From assembly GCA_900553215.1 (NCBI GenBank), contig USCJ01000120.1, forward strand, positions 1-5,020: 5,020 bases of DNA, written 5' to 3'. Both the position numbers and the translations under genes were made by a program. Position 1 is the stretch's first letter. Every line of letters starts with the position of its first letter. Shown piece by piece: positions 4,891-5,020 of the stretch. This DNA is from an uncultured Collinsella sp. (GTDB taxonomy: Bacteria; Actinomycetota; Coriobacteriia; Coriobacteriales; Coriobacteriaceae). The notes under the pieces were generated by a model. It was not told the origin of the DNA and ran no database searches. It saw only the letters and a list, made by a program, of their open reading frames with translations.

Positions 4891-5020
4891 ATGAAGGGCA
4901 TCATCCTCGCCGGCGGGTCCGGCACGCGCCTATACCCGCTCACGCTCGTGACCTCCAAGCAGCTGCTGCCGGTCTACGACAAGCCCATGATCTACTACCC
5001 GCTGTCCACCCTCATGCTGG
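4891..5020 (+). CDS. rmlA: Glucose-1-phosphate thymidylyltransferase, 5' part (truncated by the window end)
   Basis: Only the first 43 codons are present. They carry the complete N-terminal nucleotidyltransferase signature: [12 protein letters not shown] (residues 5-16), [17 protein letters not shown] (22-38) and the start of the next helix. This is the near-invariant RmlA/RfbA sequence, whose GGxGTR loop binds dTTP and whose Lys in DKPM helps activate the phosphate. The enzyme makes dTDP-glucose from glucose-1-phosphate, the entry to dTDP-L-rhamnose and other dTDP-sugars. The start at ATG 4891 follows AAAGGAAAGG (4872-4881) by 9 nt and lies 3 nt after the glycosyltransferase stop, so it belongs to the same operon. 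Codon use is strikingly different from the two preceding genes: 42 of the 43 codons end in G or C. Confidence 0.95.
   Translation, partial: MKGIILAGGSGTRLYPLTLVTSKQLLPVYDKPMIYYPLSTLML

Overview
The window looks like chromosomal DNA of a moderately high-G+C Gram-positive bacterium. The strong G/C third-position bias in several genes, the GTG starts, and a LoaP-type NusG paralog heading a polysaccharide operon all suggest an actinobacterium of the Coriobacteriia (Collinsella-like). This assignment is recognition and inference; no rRNA or other phylogenetic marker is present. All supported genes are on the + strand.

Region 1 (1-1650) is a two-gene unit. A regulatory region with two sets of inverted TGGTAAAAC half-sites lies around and downstream of a perfect TTGACA box. 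It is followed by a HAD-superfamily phosphatase/phosphomutase-like gene (310-999) and, 9 nt later, a divergent thiamine pyrophosphokinase-family gene (1009-1650).

Region 2 (1678-1836) is a self-contained tRNA-Ala(GGC) unit: a sigma70-type promoter, a tRNA with encoded CCA, and a textbook intrinsic terminator made from a perfect 28-bp palindrome.

Region 3 (1837-2581) is about 745 bp with no convincing gene. Its first part shows nothing strong. Its second part reads like a long untranslated leader: a weak promoter candidate near 2244-2271, a long imperfect hairpin (2321-2386, 25 base pairs over 27 positions) and two shorter hairpins just before the next ribosome-binding site.

Region 4 (2582-5020) is the start of a cell-surface polysaccharide operon. 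Its genes are a LoaP-like NusG paralog (processive antiterminator), a monotopic phosphoglycosyl transferase that would load the first sugar phosphate on undecaprenyl phosphate, a GT2 glycosyltransferase of the rhamnosyltransferase type, and the first 43 codons of rmlA (dTDP-glucose synthesis). Together they suggest an antiterminator-controlled pathway: the lipid-linked repeat unit is started, dTDP-sugars (probably dTDP-L-rhamnose) are made, and rhamnose or a similar sugar is added. The structured leader followed by loaP is the most interesting part of the window. It fits an RNA-hairpin-dependent antitermination system that controls its own operon.
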